Source: Sphingomonas sp. Leaf230 (GTDB lineage: Bacteria > Pseudomonadota > Alphaproteobacteria > Sphingomonadales > Sphingomonadaceae). From it: 64,000 nucleotides of DNA. This document shows positions 16,575-25,237 of the stretch, piece by piece (position 1 is the stretch's first letter; each line of letters opens with the position of its first letter). The position numbers were made by a program, and so were the translations under genes. The DNA lies in assembly GCF_001421745.1 (NCBI RefSeq), contig NZ_LMKW01000014.1, forward strand, positions 1-64,000, read 5' to 3'. The notes beneath the pieces are model-generated. The model was not told the origin of the DNA. It saw nothing but the letters and a program-made list of their open reading frames with translations, and made no database searches.

Positions 16575-17849
16575 ATGGATCACGACGCTCAGCTTGCCGA
16601 TACGGCCGAGACCGACCCTCGCCCGCAGTCGGCGGTCAGTCACGGCGCAGGGTTGTCGGGACTCGTCGGCGTGCTTGTCTGGATCGGGTTCGCGCGACAC
16701 TACGGCATGGACGGGCCATATTCGGCGCTCGTCAACGTCGCCGCCTGCGGGCTGTCGATGATCGTCTGGTCGTTGCTGGTCGACAAGGTTCATCGCAATC
16801 CCAGTACCGGGATCGACTGGTCGGCCGCCAAGCTCTGGCGCGAAACGCTGGACCTGAGCCTGACGAAGCTCGCCGGGCTGTGGGCGACGTGGGCGGGGAT
16901 AGCGGTAATCTACGGCGCCGGGCGGTTTTACTGGGAAGGCAATTTCGCGTTCGCGATGTGGTGCTTCACCAATGCCGCACCGATCCTGTTCGTCGCGTCG
17001 ATCCCGTATGTCCTTTGGATAGACCGCTATCTCGTCGAGCCGCGTGATGGCGCATGGCATCTCGGCGCGTGGCTGACCGGGCAGGCGGGTGTCGACCGCG
17101 AGGCGATCTACGGCCATCTGCGCGCCTGGGGGGTGAAGACGTTCTTCCTCGCCTTCATGCTCGCGATCGTCCCGCCGGGCTTCGGTAACTTCGTCCGCGG
17201 CGACGTCGCGTCGGTGCTGCGTGATCCGGTCGCGCTGTCGGGCTGGCTGGTGACGTTGATGTTCCTGATCGACGTGGCATTCGCGACGGTCGGCTATCTG
17301 CTCACGTTCCGCCCGCTCGATTCGCACATTCGCAGCGCAAATCCGTTCGCCGCGGCCTGGATGCCGGCGCTCATGTGCTATCCGCCGTTCATCCTGATGA
17401 CGACGGGCGGCCCGCTCGATTATCATCCGGGCACGTCGGACTGGGCCTACTGGTTTCAGGGGCACCCGGTCCTGCTGGCGCTGATCGGCGCGGTGCTGGT
17501 CGGGCTGACCGCGATCTACGCCTGGGCGACGATGGCGTTCGGCTTTCGCTTCTCGAACCTCACCAACCGGGGGATCCTGACGCATGGTCCCTATGCCGTG
17601 TCGCGGCATCCGGCGTATCTGTCGAAGAACCTTTTCTGGTGGATCTCGACGATCCCGGTGCTGACGCTCGGCAGCATGGTCGACGCTGCACGTGCGACGC
17701 TGCTGATGGCGGCGGTCAGCGGCGTGTATTACTGGCGCGCGAAGACCGAGGAGCGGCATCTGAAGCTCGACCCGGACTATCGCGTGTATTTCGACTGGAT
17801 GACGCGCAACGGCCTGGTACCGCGGTTGTTCGCGAAGCTGCGCGGCTAA
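16575..17849 (+). CDS. isoprenylcysteine carboxyl methyltransferase-like membrane protein
   Basis: This is a 424-residue integral membrane protein with about ten hydrophobic segments. The C-terminal third carries the ICMT/phospholipid-methyltransferase block: HGPYAVSRHPAYLSKNLFW, then AKTEERHLKLDPDYRVY, which binds S-adenosylmethionine in this superfamily. The long N-terminal membrane part is not typical of short ICMT enzymes and matches the larger, uncharacterised alphaproteobacterial branch. The substrate could be a lipid or a protein terminus. A family A repeat begins three bases after the stop codon. Confidence 0.85.
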   Translation: MDHDAQLADTAETDPRPQSAVSHGAGLSGLVGVLVWIGFARHYGMDGPYSALVNVAACGLSMIVWSLLVDKVHRNPSTGIDWSAAKLWRETLDLSLTKLAGLWATWAGIAVIYGAGRFYWEGNFAFAMWCFTNAAPILFVASIPYVLWIDRYLVEPRDGAWHLGAWLTGQAGVDREAIYGHLRAWGVKTFFLAFMLAIVPPGFGNFVRGDVASVLRDPVALSGWLVTLMFLIDVAFATVGYLLTFRPLDSHIRSANPFAAAWMPALMCYPPFILMTTGGPLDYHPGTSDWAYWFQGHPVLLALIGAVLVGLTAIYAWATMAFGFRFSNLTNRGILTHGPYAVSRHPAYLSKNLFWWISTIPVLTLGSMVDAARATLLMAAVSGVYYWRAKTEERHLKLDPDYRVYFDWMTRNGLVPRLFAKLRG

Positions 17850-17851
17850 TT

Positions 17852-17955
17852 CCCCTCCCGCTTGCGGGAGGGGTTAGGGGAGGGGCTGACCTGGGCATCT
17901 AGCGCAACGTCCGCAGCCAAGCCCTCCCCCCGGCCCCTCCCGTAAACGGGAGGGG
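17852..17955. repeat. paired palindromic repeat, family A
   Basis: The left unit CCCTCCCGCTTGCGGGAGGG, with tail TTAGGGGAGGGGCTG, is mirrored by a right unit ending in the same palindrome in reverse order. The two units are inverted to each other around a variable centre. It separates convergent genes and has a close copy at 61208-61312. Confidence 0.85.
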
Positions 17956-17960
17956 AGCAG

Positions 17961-19334
17961 TCAGAAGCTGGCCTCGTCGTAGACCTTCGAGACGTCGCCA
18001 TTCCAGGCACCGTTATAGCGCTCCAACAGCACTTCGGCGGGCACCTTGCCGCTCCGCACGATCTCGCGCAGCGGATCGAGGAAGCCGGTCTCGTTGTCGC
18101 CCGCCCGGTTGAACCGCGCGCGCGCCGACAACCCCGCACCGGCGATGTCGAGCACTTCACCCGCGATATCACGCAGCTTGCCGCCGCCCGCGATCGGCGC
18201 ATTCAGCGCGAGCTTCGGCACCGCATCGCGCAACGCCTGGCGCTCGTCGATCGTCCAGTCCTTGACCAGGTCCCACGCCGCATCGAGCGCACCCTGATCG
18301 TACAGCAACCCAACCCACAGCGCCGGCAGCGCACAGATCCGGTTCCAAGGCCCGCCATCGGCACCGCGCATCTCGAGGAAGGTCTTCAGTCGCACCTCGG
18401 GGAACGCGGTCGACAGATGATCGGTCCAGTCGTCGAGCGTCGGCTTCTCGCCCGGCAGCACCGACAATTCGCCCTTCAGGAAGTCGCGGAACGACAGCCC
18501 GGCGGCGTCGATATACTTGCCCTCGCGGTAGACGAAGTACATCGGCACATCGAGCGCATACTCGGCGTAGCGCTCATACCCGAAGCCATCCTCGAACACG
18601 AACGGCAGCATGCCGGTGCGGTGCGGATCGGTGTCGGACCAGATATGGCTGCGATACGACAGCATGCCGTTGGGCTTGCCTTCGGTGAACGGCGAGTTCG
18701 CGAATAGCGCGGTAGCCAGCGGCTGGAGCGCGAGACCGACGCGGAATTTCTTCACCATGTCTGCCTCGGACGCGTAGTCCAAATTCACCTGGATCGTGCA
18801 GGTCCGCAGCATCATGTCGAGCCCCATGCCGCCGACGCGCGGCATGTGCCGCAACATGATCGCATAGCGCCCCTTGGGCATCGTAGGTAGTTCGGCGCGC
18901 GTCTTGTCCGGCCACATGCCGAGTCCAAGGAAGCCGATGCCGAGCTTTTCACCCGCCGCCTTCACCTGTTCCAGATGGCGGCCGGTCTCGGCGCAGGTCT
19001 CGTGCAAACTGTCGAGCGGCGCGCCGGAAAGTTCGAACTGGCCTGCGGGTTCAAGGCTGATGCTGCCGTCGGGCCCCGACATGGCGATCGCGTTTCCGCC
19101 CTCCATGACCGGCTTCCACCCATATTGCTCCAGCTCGCCGAGCAACGCGCGGATGCCGCTCGGCTCGTCGTAGGACGGCGCGTGGTGATCGCCGTTCGCA
19201 TAGACGAATTTCTCGTGCTCGGTACCGATCCGCCACGCATCCTTCGGCTTTTCGCCGCCTGCGAAACTGGCGATCAACTGGTCGCGCGACTCGATCGTCG
19301 GGCTGGTCTTTTTCGGAGCGGGAATCGTCGTCAT
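17961..19334 (-). CDS. gshA: glutamate--cysteine ligase (GCS2/plant type)
   Basis: This 457-residue enzyme makes gamma-glutamylcysteine, the first step of glutathione synthesis. Length and motifs fit the alphaproteobacterial/plant-type ligase: GTEHEKFVYANGDH near residue 42, GGNAIAMSGPDGSISLEPAG for substrate and metal binding, and a long helical C-terminal half. The start MTTIPAPKKTSPTIESRDQL gives the usual family length. It lies 73 bp downstream of rsmE on the same strand and may share its transcript; a family A repeat lies beyond the stop. Confidence 0.95.
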   Translation of the reverse strand: MTTIPAPKKTSPTIESRDQLIASFAGGEKPKDAWRIGTEHEKFVYANGDHHAPSYDEPSGIRALLGELEQYGWKPVMEGGNAIAMSGPDGSISLEPAGQFELSGAPLDSLHETCAETGRHLEQVKAAGEKLGIGFLGLGMWPDKTRAELPTMPKGRYAIMLRHMPRVGGMGLDMMLRTCTIQVNLDYASEADMVKKFRVGLALQPLATALFANSPFTEGKPNGMLSYRSHIWSDTDPHRTGMLPFVFEDGFGYERYAEYALDVPMYFVYREGKYIDAAGLSFRDFLKGELSVLPGEKPTLDDWTDHLSTAFPEVRLKTFLEMRGADGGPWNRICALPALWVGLLYDQGALDAAWDLVKDWTIDERQALRDAVPKLALNAPIAGGGKLRDIAGEVLDIAGAGLSARARFNRAGDNETGFLDPLREIVRSGKVPAEVLLERYNGAWNGDVSKVYDEASF

Positions 19335-19407
19335 CGCCGCGCCTTACGCGTCGATGAACGAGGGTGCTAGAGGGTATCCGGACCAATCGGTAGCAATGTC
19401 GTATCGA

Positions 19408-20157
19408 TCATTCGCCGCGCCAATCTCCCGCCGCCGCCATCCACAAGGCAACGGCCGCCCCCGCCGCGGTTTCGGCACGAAGAATCCGCGGCCCCAGCCC
19501 GATGCCGACCGCGTTCGGATGCGCGCGAATCGCCTCGCGTTCATCGGCATCGAAGCCGCCCTCGGGCCCGATTAGGATCGCCGCCGGACCGGGCCGCGAC
19601 CGCATCGCCTCCAGCGCTGGCACGCCGCCGGTCTCGTCGGCAAAGAACAGCGCGCGATCCTCCGGCCAGTCGCGGAGCAATGCGGCGAGCTTCACCGGTT
19701 CGGCGACCTCGGGCAGCGCGGTGCGCCCGCATTGTTCGGCTGCCTCGATCATCTGCGTACGCAAGCGCTCGGTATTGGGCTTGTCGACGATCGTCCGCCG
19801 GGTGACGACCGGGACCAGCCGCGCAACGCCAAGCTCGCACGCCTTCTCCGCCATCCAGTCGACCCGACCCTTCTTGAGCGGCGCGGCGCACAGCCACAGA
19901 TCGGGCACATCCTCGCGCGGCCGCAGCAACTCGGTCACGTCGAGCACCAGATCGCGCTTGCCGACGCTCGACGCCACCCCGAGCCACTCTCCGGTCCGAT
20001 CGTCGAACAGCTTCACGGGATCGCCGATCTTCATCCGCATCACGCCGACGAGGTAATGCGCCGCCGGCCCATCGACCTGGAGCGGACCGGCCGCGAGCGG
20101 CGTATCGATGAAGAGGCGCGGCGTGGACTGCGGCGGCCAGGCTGGGGTTGCAGGCAT
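19408..20157 (-). CDS. rsmE: 16S rRNA (uracil(1498)-N3)-methyltransferase
   Basis: This 249-residue SPOUT-class enzyme methylates U1498 of 16S rRNA. The N-terminal PUA-like part contains HYLVGVMRMKIGDPVKLFD. The C-terminal knot shows LIGPEGGFDADEREAIRAH and LGPRILRAETAAGAAVALW, the AdoMet-binding loops of the family. Length is normal. Paired repeats lie upstream, between this gene and a 53-residue membrane protein. Confidence 0.95.
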   Translation of the reverse strand: MPATPAWPPQSTPRLFIDTPLAAGPLQVDGPAAHYLVGVMRMKIGDPVKLFDDRTGEWLGVASSVGKRDLVLDVTELLRPREDVPDLWLCAAPLKKGRVDWMAEKACELGVARLVPVVTRRTIVDKPNTERLRTQMIEAAEQCGRTALPEVAEPVKLAALLRDWPEDRALFFADETGGVPALEAMRSRPGPAAILIGPEGGFDADEREAIRAHPNAVGIGLGPRILRAETAAGAAVALWMAAAGDWRGE

Positions 20158-20175
20158 GGGGGCGTCCTAGCAAAT

Positions 20176-20363
20176 CCTCCCCGGCACGGGGAGGGGGACC
20201 AGCGAAGCTGGTGGAGGGGGGCTTCCACAGGCGTCACGCTAGCGTTCAGCGTCTTCCACCAGGGTTGCGGCGCGTGTTGCGCATTCCGCCAGCAATACGC
20301 TCGCGGCGATCCCCCTCCACCCTTCGCCGATGGCGAACGGTCCCCCTCCCCGTGCCGGGGAGG
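20176..20363. repeat. paired palindromic repeat, family H
   Basis: The left unit CCTCCCCGGCACGGGGAGGG, followed by a second small hairpin AGCGAAGCT, is mirrored by a right unit ending CCCTCCCCGTGCCGGGGAGG. The centre is about 85 bases. A related element with a different sequence lies at 52381-52503. The pair shares its gap with a family A' element. Confidence 0.8.
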
Positions 20364-20376
20364 ATGGCACTTCTCG

Positions 20377-20480
20377 CCCCCCTCCCTGGAAGGGAGGGGC
20401 TGGGGGTGGGTTGGCTCGGAATTGCCGGCACGTCCGCCAAGCAGCCGACCCACCCCCGACCCCTCCCTTCCAGGGAGGGG
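20377..20480. repeat. paired palindromic repeat, family A'
   Basis: The unit CCCTCCCTGGAAGGGAGGGG plus GGGGGTGGG is mirrored at the right end, with the two units head to head. Copies lie at 33926-34030, 47054-47160 and 59299-59405. Confidence 0.85.
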
Positions 20481-20517
20481 AGAAGATTAGCCCTTCCGGC
20501 CCACACAAAAACTCAGT

Positions 20518-20679
20518 TCAGCGTTTCCGCCGCGCCCACATTTTTCGCGCGATCACCCAAGCCACAACCAGAATCACAACCCCAAGGATCAACACCCCCG
20601 CAACGGCCCCGGCAACGCGAAAGATCCCCCAGAACAACGCCTCGACGAAGCGGCCGACCGCGACCGAAAGGCCGATCAT
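20518..20679 (-). CDS. small single-pass membrane protein
   Basis: This is a 53-residue protein beginning MIGLSVAVGRFVEALFWG. Its middle is a long hydrophobic stretch rich in Val, Ala, Gly and Leu (residues about 22-44), and it ends in the basic cluster KMWARRKR, which would stay in the cytoplasm. It is divergent to ubiA with an 82-bp gap. No strong ribosome binding site is seen. Codon use and the uninterrupted frame favour a real gene, but no family can be named. Confidence 0.6.
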   Translation of the reverse strand: MIGLSVAVGRFVEALFWGIFRVAGAVAGVLILGVVILVVAWVIARKMWARRKR

Positions 20680-20761
20680 ACAGGGGGCTCACAACGCGTC
20701 ACGCCCCACCGGTACCCGGCAAAGGCTTGCGCGCCAAACCCCGTCTTCCTACGCCCCCATC

Positions 20762-21703
20762 ATGCAGACCAAGCCGAGCCACGCTGAAATCGTCCCCGAC
20801 AGCGAACACCGAGGGTTGGTCGGCCGCCTCCCGCCAACCCTCCGCGGCCTCGCGCTGCTAGCGCGATTCGACCGCCCGATCGGCTGGTGGCTGCTGTTCT
20901 GGCCAGGCGCCTGGGGCGTCGCGCTCGCCGGTGGCGCGGTCCAGCGATGGGACCTGATCCTCTGGCTCCTCCTCGGCAGCATCGCGATGCGCGGCGCCGG
21001 CTGCGTGTTCAACGACATCGTCGACCGCGACCTCGACGCGCAGGTCGCGCGCACCCGCGCCCGGCCGATCCCCAGCGGACTCGTCTCGATCAAGCTCGCC
21101 TGGGTCTGGCTCGTCGCGCTGTGCCTGATCGGCTTTGCGATCCTCCTGCAACTCACCTTCTTCGCCGCGATCGTCGCGCTCGCCAGCCTCGCCCCCGTCG
21201 CCGCCTACCCGTTCATGAAGCGCATCACCTGGTGGCCGCAGGCATGGCTCGGCATCGTCTTCTCCTGGGCACTGCTGGTCGGCTGGAGCGATATCGCGGG
21301 GGCGCTCGATAGACCGATGTGGCTGCTCTACGCCGGCTCGATCGCATGGGTGATCGGCTACGACACGATCTACGCGCTGCAGGACCGCGAGGACGACGCG
21401 ATGATCGGCATCCGCTCCTCCGCGCTCCGCATGGGCACCCACGTAAAGGCCGGCGTCGGGATCTTCTACGTCACCGCCCTCGCTTTATGGGGCGCAGCGT
21501 TCTGGCAAGTCCGCCCCGACCCGCTGGCGATCGCCGCGCTCGTCCCCGTCGCGCTCCACCTCGCGTGGCAGGTCGGTACCCTCAAACCGAACACGCACGA
21601 GGGCGCGGGTACCGCCGCACTCGCCCGGTTCCGCGCGAACCGTTTTGCCGGACTGCTGATGTTCCTCGCCTGCGTGGTTGTCGGCACGAGCCTGCATCCC
21701 TAA
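20762..21703 (+). CDS. ubiA: 4-hydroxybenzoate octaprenyltransferase
   Basis: This 313-residue membrane prenyltransferase attaches the polyprenyl tail to 4-hydroxybenzoate in ubiquinone synthesis. The first Asp-rich motif is NDIVDRDLDAQVARTRARP and the second is QDREDDAMIGIRSS; both bind the diphosphate through magnesium. Several hydrophobic helices separate them. The start MQTKPSHAEI is chosen because upstream sequence in frame is repeat-derived. The gene is followed 9 bp later by pmbA on the same strand. Confidence 0.95.
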   Translation: MQTKPSHAEIVPDSEHRGLVGRLPPTLRGLALLARFDRPIGWWLLFWPGAWGVALAGGAVQRWDLILWLLLGSIAMRGAGCVFNDIVDRDLDAQVARTRARPIPSGLVSIKLAWVWLVALCLIGFAILLQLTFFAAIVALASLAPVAAYPFMKRITWWPQAWLGIVFSWALLVGWSDIAGALDRPMWLLYAGSIAWVIGYDTIYALQDREDDAMIGIRSSALRMGTHVKAGVGIFYVTALALWGAAFWQVRPDPLAIAALVPVALHLAWQVGTLKPNTHEGAGTAALARFRANRFAGLLMFLACVVVGTSLHP

Positions 21704-21712
21704 CTCGCTGAT

Positions 21713-23059
21713 ATGCTGACCCCAGACCAAGCCCGCGACCGCGCCCACGACATCGTCCAGCGCGCGAGGGCGGCGGGCGCCGACGCCGCCGACGCGGTCT
21801 TCGCCGCCGATGCCGCGCTCGACGTGTCGATCCGCCTCGGCAAGCTCGAGGATATCGGCCGGTCCGAAAGCGAGGATCTTGGCCTGCGCGTGTTCGTCGG
21901 CCAGCGTTCCGCCAGCGTCTCCACCTCCGACCTGTCGACCGCCGCGATGGATGCGCTGGTCGACCGCGCGGTCGCGATGGCGCGCGAAGCCCCCGAGGAC
22001 CCTTGGGCAGGTCTCGCCCCCGCCGACCGCCTCCTCCACGGCGTCACCCCGATGCTCGGCCTCGACGACGGCGGCGAAGCCAGCCCCGAGCAACTCCGCG
22101 ACGCAGCCCTCGAAGCCGAAGACGCCGCCCGCGCCGTCCCCGGCGTCTCGAACAGCGAAGGCGGCGGCGCCAGCGCCTCGCGCAGCGTCTGGGCCTTGGC
22201 CACCAGCCACGGGTTCGCCGGCGCCTATGCCGCGACCGGCTACGGCGTGTCGGCCAGCGTGCTCGCAGGCGAAGGCGGCGGCATGCAGCGCGATTACGCG
22301 CACAGCAGCGCCCGCCTCCGCGCGCATCTCGAATCGCCCGAAGCGATCGGCCGCCGCGCCGGCGAACAAGCCGTCGCGCGCCTCAACCCCGGCCGTCTCG
22401 TCAGCGGGCCCACCACGATCGTCTACGATCGCCGCGTCGGCGGGTCACTGGTTGGCCACATGCTCGGCGCGATCTCCGGCCAGGCGATCACGCGAAAAAC
22501 GAGCTTCCTGCTCGACTCGCTCGGCAGCCAGGTGTTCGCGCACGGCATCACCATCCGCGACGATCCGCACCGCCCGCACGGCCTGCGCTCGCGCCCATTC
22601 GACGGCGAAGGCCTGCCCGTCTCGCCGAGCGACATCATCGTGGACGGCATGCTCGAACGCTGGTTGCTCGATTCAGCTTCGGCGCGCCAGCTCGGCCTCG
22701 AACCCACCGGTCATGCCGCGCGCGGTGTCGGCGGCGGGCCCGGCGTATCGACCAGCAACGTGTTCATGGAACCGGGCCACGTACCGCTCGAAACGTTGAT
22801 CGCCGACATAGAGTCGGGCGTCTATGTCACCGAACTGATGGGCGGCGGCGCGAACGGCGTGACCGGCGATTACAGCCGTGGCGCGGCGGGCTTCAGAATC
22901 GAGAACGGCCAGATCACCACGCCGGTCGCCGAATTCACGATCGCGGGCAACGTCAAGGACATGTTTCTCGCCATGACCCCCGCCAACGACCTCGAATTCC
23001 GCTACGGCGTCAATGTGCCGACCCTCCGCGTGGAGGGGATGACGGTGGCGAGTGGCTGA
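21713..23059 (+). CDS. pmbA: TldD/PmbA family protein, PmbA (TldE) type
   Basis: This 448-residue protein belongs to the TldD/PmbA family, which processes the antitoxin CcdA and peptide precursors such as microcin B17. It has the PmbA features GVSTSNVFMEPG and ELMGGGANGVTGDYSRGAAG near the C-terminus and lacks the HExxxH zinc motif, which in this system lies in the partner TldD. No tldD is present in the window, so the partner must be elsewhere. It overlaps the next gene by eight bases, which implies coupling. Confidence 0.9.
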   Translation: MLTPDQARDRAHDIVQRARAAGADAADAVFAADAALDVSIRLGKLEDIGRSESEDLGLRVFVGQRSASVSTSDLSTAAMDALVDRAVAMAREAPEDPWAGLAPADRLLHGVTPMLGLDDGGEASPEQLRDAALEAEDAARAVPGVSNSEGGGASASRSVWALATSHGFAGAYAATGYGVSASVLAGEGGGMQRDYAHSSARLRAHLESPEAIGRRAGEQAVARLNPGRLVSGPTTIVYDRRVGGSLVGHMLGAISGQAITRKTSFLLDSLGSQVFAHGITIRDDPHRPHGLRSRPFDGEGLPVSPSDIIVDGMLERWLLDSASARQLGLEPTGHAARGVGGGPGVSTSNVFMEPGHVPLETLIADIESGVYVTELMGGGANGVTGDYSRGAAGFRIENGQITTPVAEFTIAGNVKDMFLAMTPANDLEFRYGVNVPTLRVEGMTVASG

Positions 23060-23867
23060 CCGGCGGCGCGGGCCCGAGCGCTCGCCGGCATGGCTGCGCG
23101 CTATGGCGGACGCGGTAGCGAGTATCGCCGCAGAGGCCGGCGCGATGGCGCTCGACCGCTTCGACACCGACTTTCAACGCTGGGAAAAGACCCCCGGCAG
23201 CCCGGTCTGCGAGCTCGACATCGCGATCGACCGCATGCTCAAGGCGAGGCTGTCGACCCTGCTCCCCGAAGCCGGCTGGTTGTCCGAGGAAACCGCCGAC
23301 AACGCCGACCGCCTCGCGCACGACCTGCTTTGGGTGGTCGACCCGATCGACGGAACGCGCGACTATATCCGCGCACGTCCCGGCTGGTGCGTCTCGGTCG
23401 CCTTGGTCGACCGCGGCAAGCCGGTGATCGGCATCCTCGAAGCCCCCTCCCGCGACGAACGCTGGCATGCAGTGGCGGGGCAGGGCGCCACCCGCAACGG
23501 CATCCCGCTGAAAGCCGGCAACCGAACCGACTTCCCCGGTAGCCGAACCCCCGTCGACGCCCTCCCCAAAGCCGACCGAGACCTCGTCATGGTCCACAAA
23601 CCCAACTCGATCGCCCTACGCATAGCGATGGTCGCCGCCGACGAAGCCGACCTCGTCGCCACCCTCCGCTGGGGCAACGAATGGGACATCGCCGCGGCTA
23701 TCCTTGTCGCAAGCGAAGCGGGGGCGGTGGTGACCGATGCACTCGGTGCGCCGCTGATCTTCAACAAGCCGCGCCCGCAGGCATTTGGGGTGCTCGTCTC
23801 GACGCCGGGGATACACCCAGCCGCGGTCGCGCGCCTGGCGGACCGGGCCCGCGCGATCAACGGCTAG
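23052..23867 (+). CDS. inositol monophosphatase family, CysQ-like 3'(2'),5'-bisphosphate nucleotidase
   Basis: This is a 271-residue lithium-sensitive phosphatase fold. Metal and phosphate ligands appear in LSEETADN, WVVDPIDGTRDYI and NEWDIAAAILVASEAGAV. The motif set fits CysQ/IMPase enzymes that remove phosphate from PAP or inositol phosphates. The GTG at 23052 overlaps the pmbA stop; an ATG at 23103 (MADAVASIAAEAG) is an equally good start and gives the more usual N-terminus. Substrate choice between PAP and inositol phosphate is not settled by sequence. Confidence 0.85.
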   Translation: MADRRRGPERSPAWLRAMADAVASIAAEAGAMALDRFDTDFQRWEKTPGSPVCELDIAIDRMLKARLSTLLPEAGWLSEETADNADRLAHDLLWVVDPIDGTRDYIRARPGWCVSVALVDRGKPVIGILEAPSRDERWHAVAGQGATRNGIPLKAGNRTDFPGSRTPVDALPKADRDLVMVHKPNSIALRIAMVAADEADLVATLRWGNEWDIAAAILVASEAGAVVTDALGAPLIFNKPRPQAFGVLVSTPGIHPAAVARLADRARAING

Positions 23868-23873
23868 TGCCGG

Positions 23874-25007
23874 TCAGCGACTTGCCGTTATCTTCGTATC
23901 CGGCAGCGTCAGGTCGAGCACCTCCAGTTCGCCGGGGCCACCACGTCTATTGATCAGACTGCCGGTAGGCGTTTGATACGTGCCGCGCAGCGAGAACCGC
24001 TCGACCCTGTAGACGCCGCGCGCGCCCGCCGCTCCGTCCGTACCCGTATAGCGGCGCGCGGATACCTGCTTGACCAGATACCCCGCCCACCCCGTCGACC
24101 GCGATCCGCGCAGGATCTCGGCATCGTCGGTCTTGCCATCGGGCTTGATCCAGAACCCGATATCGACCCACTGGATCGAGCCGACATCGGACGAGCTGGC
24201 CGGCACCGGGTTCCTGAGGTCGAATTTGGCGGCTGCGTCCCGTGCCGCCGCCTCTGCCGTCGGTTCATAGGGAGGGCCCCAGATCAGCACCGGTCGGGTC
24301 GTCGTGTCGTGGCCGATCTCCCGCACCAACCGGTCGACTTGACCATCATCGGCACGTTGCGCTGCCAGTCGCAAGCGGACCACCTGCGACACCGATCGAA
24401 GCGCGGGGTCGGTCGCGGCGGGTCTCGCCTCGGCTTCGGCCAGAAGGCGGGCGGCCCCGGCGGGATCGTTCCGCGCGTTGGCCAGTTCGGCGCGACGCAA
24501 TGTCGCCAGCATCGCCAACGTCGCGTTGCCGTCGGCAAGCGCCTGCCGTTCGACCGCGCGATAGGAACGCTCCGCAGTGCGTCCGTCGCGCAGTGCCAGC
24601 CACATGTCGCCGGTGGCGAACGCGGCGGCAGTCACCGCGGGATCGTCGCGCGGTAAATTTTCGCGCAGCGTGCGAACTTGGCCACCTACTGCTTTCTTGA
24701 AGACATCCATTTCGCCGTCGTGCAGCGACACCGTCGCATAGGCTTCATATAGCGCCGCGACCGGCTTTGGCGCGATCGCGGCATTCTGCTTGTTGCGTGC
24801 GACTGCGGCAGCGAGTGTCCGCCTAGCCCGCTGATAGGCGCCTTGGCGGAATTGCTGTTCGGCAAACGCGATCGAGACCTGCGCATCGCGAAGCGGCGGG
24901 CAACCTTGCTCGACGCAGGCCTGGTATGCTTCGTCCAGACGTTTGCCCGACACGATGATGTCGGGTGTAGCGGCCTGCATCGCCAGCACGAAAAGCAACC
25001 CGATCAT
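23874..25007 (-). CDS. exported hypothetical protein with TonB-C-like end
   Basis: This is a 377-residue protein; ATG 25007 is set by GGAGG seven bases upstream. The N-terminus (MIGLLFVLAMQAATPD) is a short signal sequence followed by two Cys residues (CVEQGCPPL). The middle is Ala/Arg-rich and helical like TPR repeats. The last 120 residues contain WVDIGFWIKPDGKTDDAEIL, a phrase typical of TonB C-terminal-like domains found in periplasmic proteins. No function is known. It is convergent with the CysQ-like gene, six bases apart. Confidence 0.75.
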   Translation of the reverse strand: MIGLLFVLAMQAATPDIIVSGKRLDEAYQACVEQGCPPLRDAQVSIAFAEQQFRQGAYQRARRTLAAAVARNKQNAAIAPKPVAALYEAYATVSLHDGEMDVFKKAVGGQVRTLRENLPRDDPAVTAAAFATGDMWLALRDGRTAERSYRAVERQALADGNATLAMLATLRRAELANARNDPAGAARLLAEAEARPAATDPALRSVSQVVRLRLAAQRADDGQVDRLVREIGHDTTTRPVLIWGPPYEPTAEAAARDAAAKFDLRNPVPASSSDVGSIQWVDIGFWIKPDGKTDDAEILRGSRSTGWAGYLVKQVSARRYTGTDGAAGARGVYRVERFSLRGTYQTPTGSLINRRGGPGELEVLDLTLPDTKITASR

Positions 25008-25110
25008 GGTCCAGCCTCCGGATCTATCCGGCGACATCGTGCATGATTCGGATCAACGATCAAAGTCTAAATTCATCGGGTCTGATTGCAGTTCATGGCA
25101 CGCGCTTGCG

Positions 25111-25207
25111 CTACTGCACCCCGTCTTTCTTGTATTCGATCTTATTTCCGAAACGCGCGCGTCGCGAGATTGTCGAGGTCGCTGCAAGCCAGACGAGCGC
25201 TTATCAT
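25111..25207 (-). pseudogene. decayed copy of the XpaC-like gene 3' end
   Basis: Read on the minus strand, the segment encodes MISARLACSDLDNLATR, and after a one-base frame change RFGNKIEYKKD. The XpaC-like gene at 25413-26120 ends with MTARLAQSDLDNLSTR followed by GRFLEMKYKD, so the two line up residue by residue. Fifteen bases (25169-25183 and 25458-25472) are identical. The copy has no upstream remainder and is frame-broken, so it is a remnant of a partial duplication. Confidence 0.65.
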
Positions 25208-25237
25208 TGAAACACCGCTCGATCCGCGAATTGCCAG

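Noticed and set aside
21713..23059. pmbA product as an active zinc protease on its own
   Set aside because: The HExxxH motif of TldD is absent; the PmbA half needs its partner.
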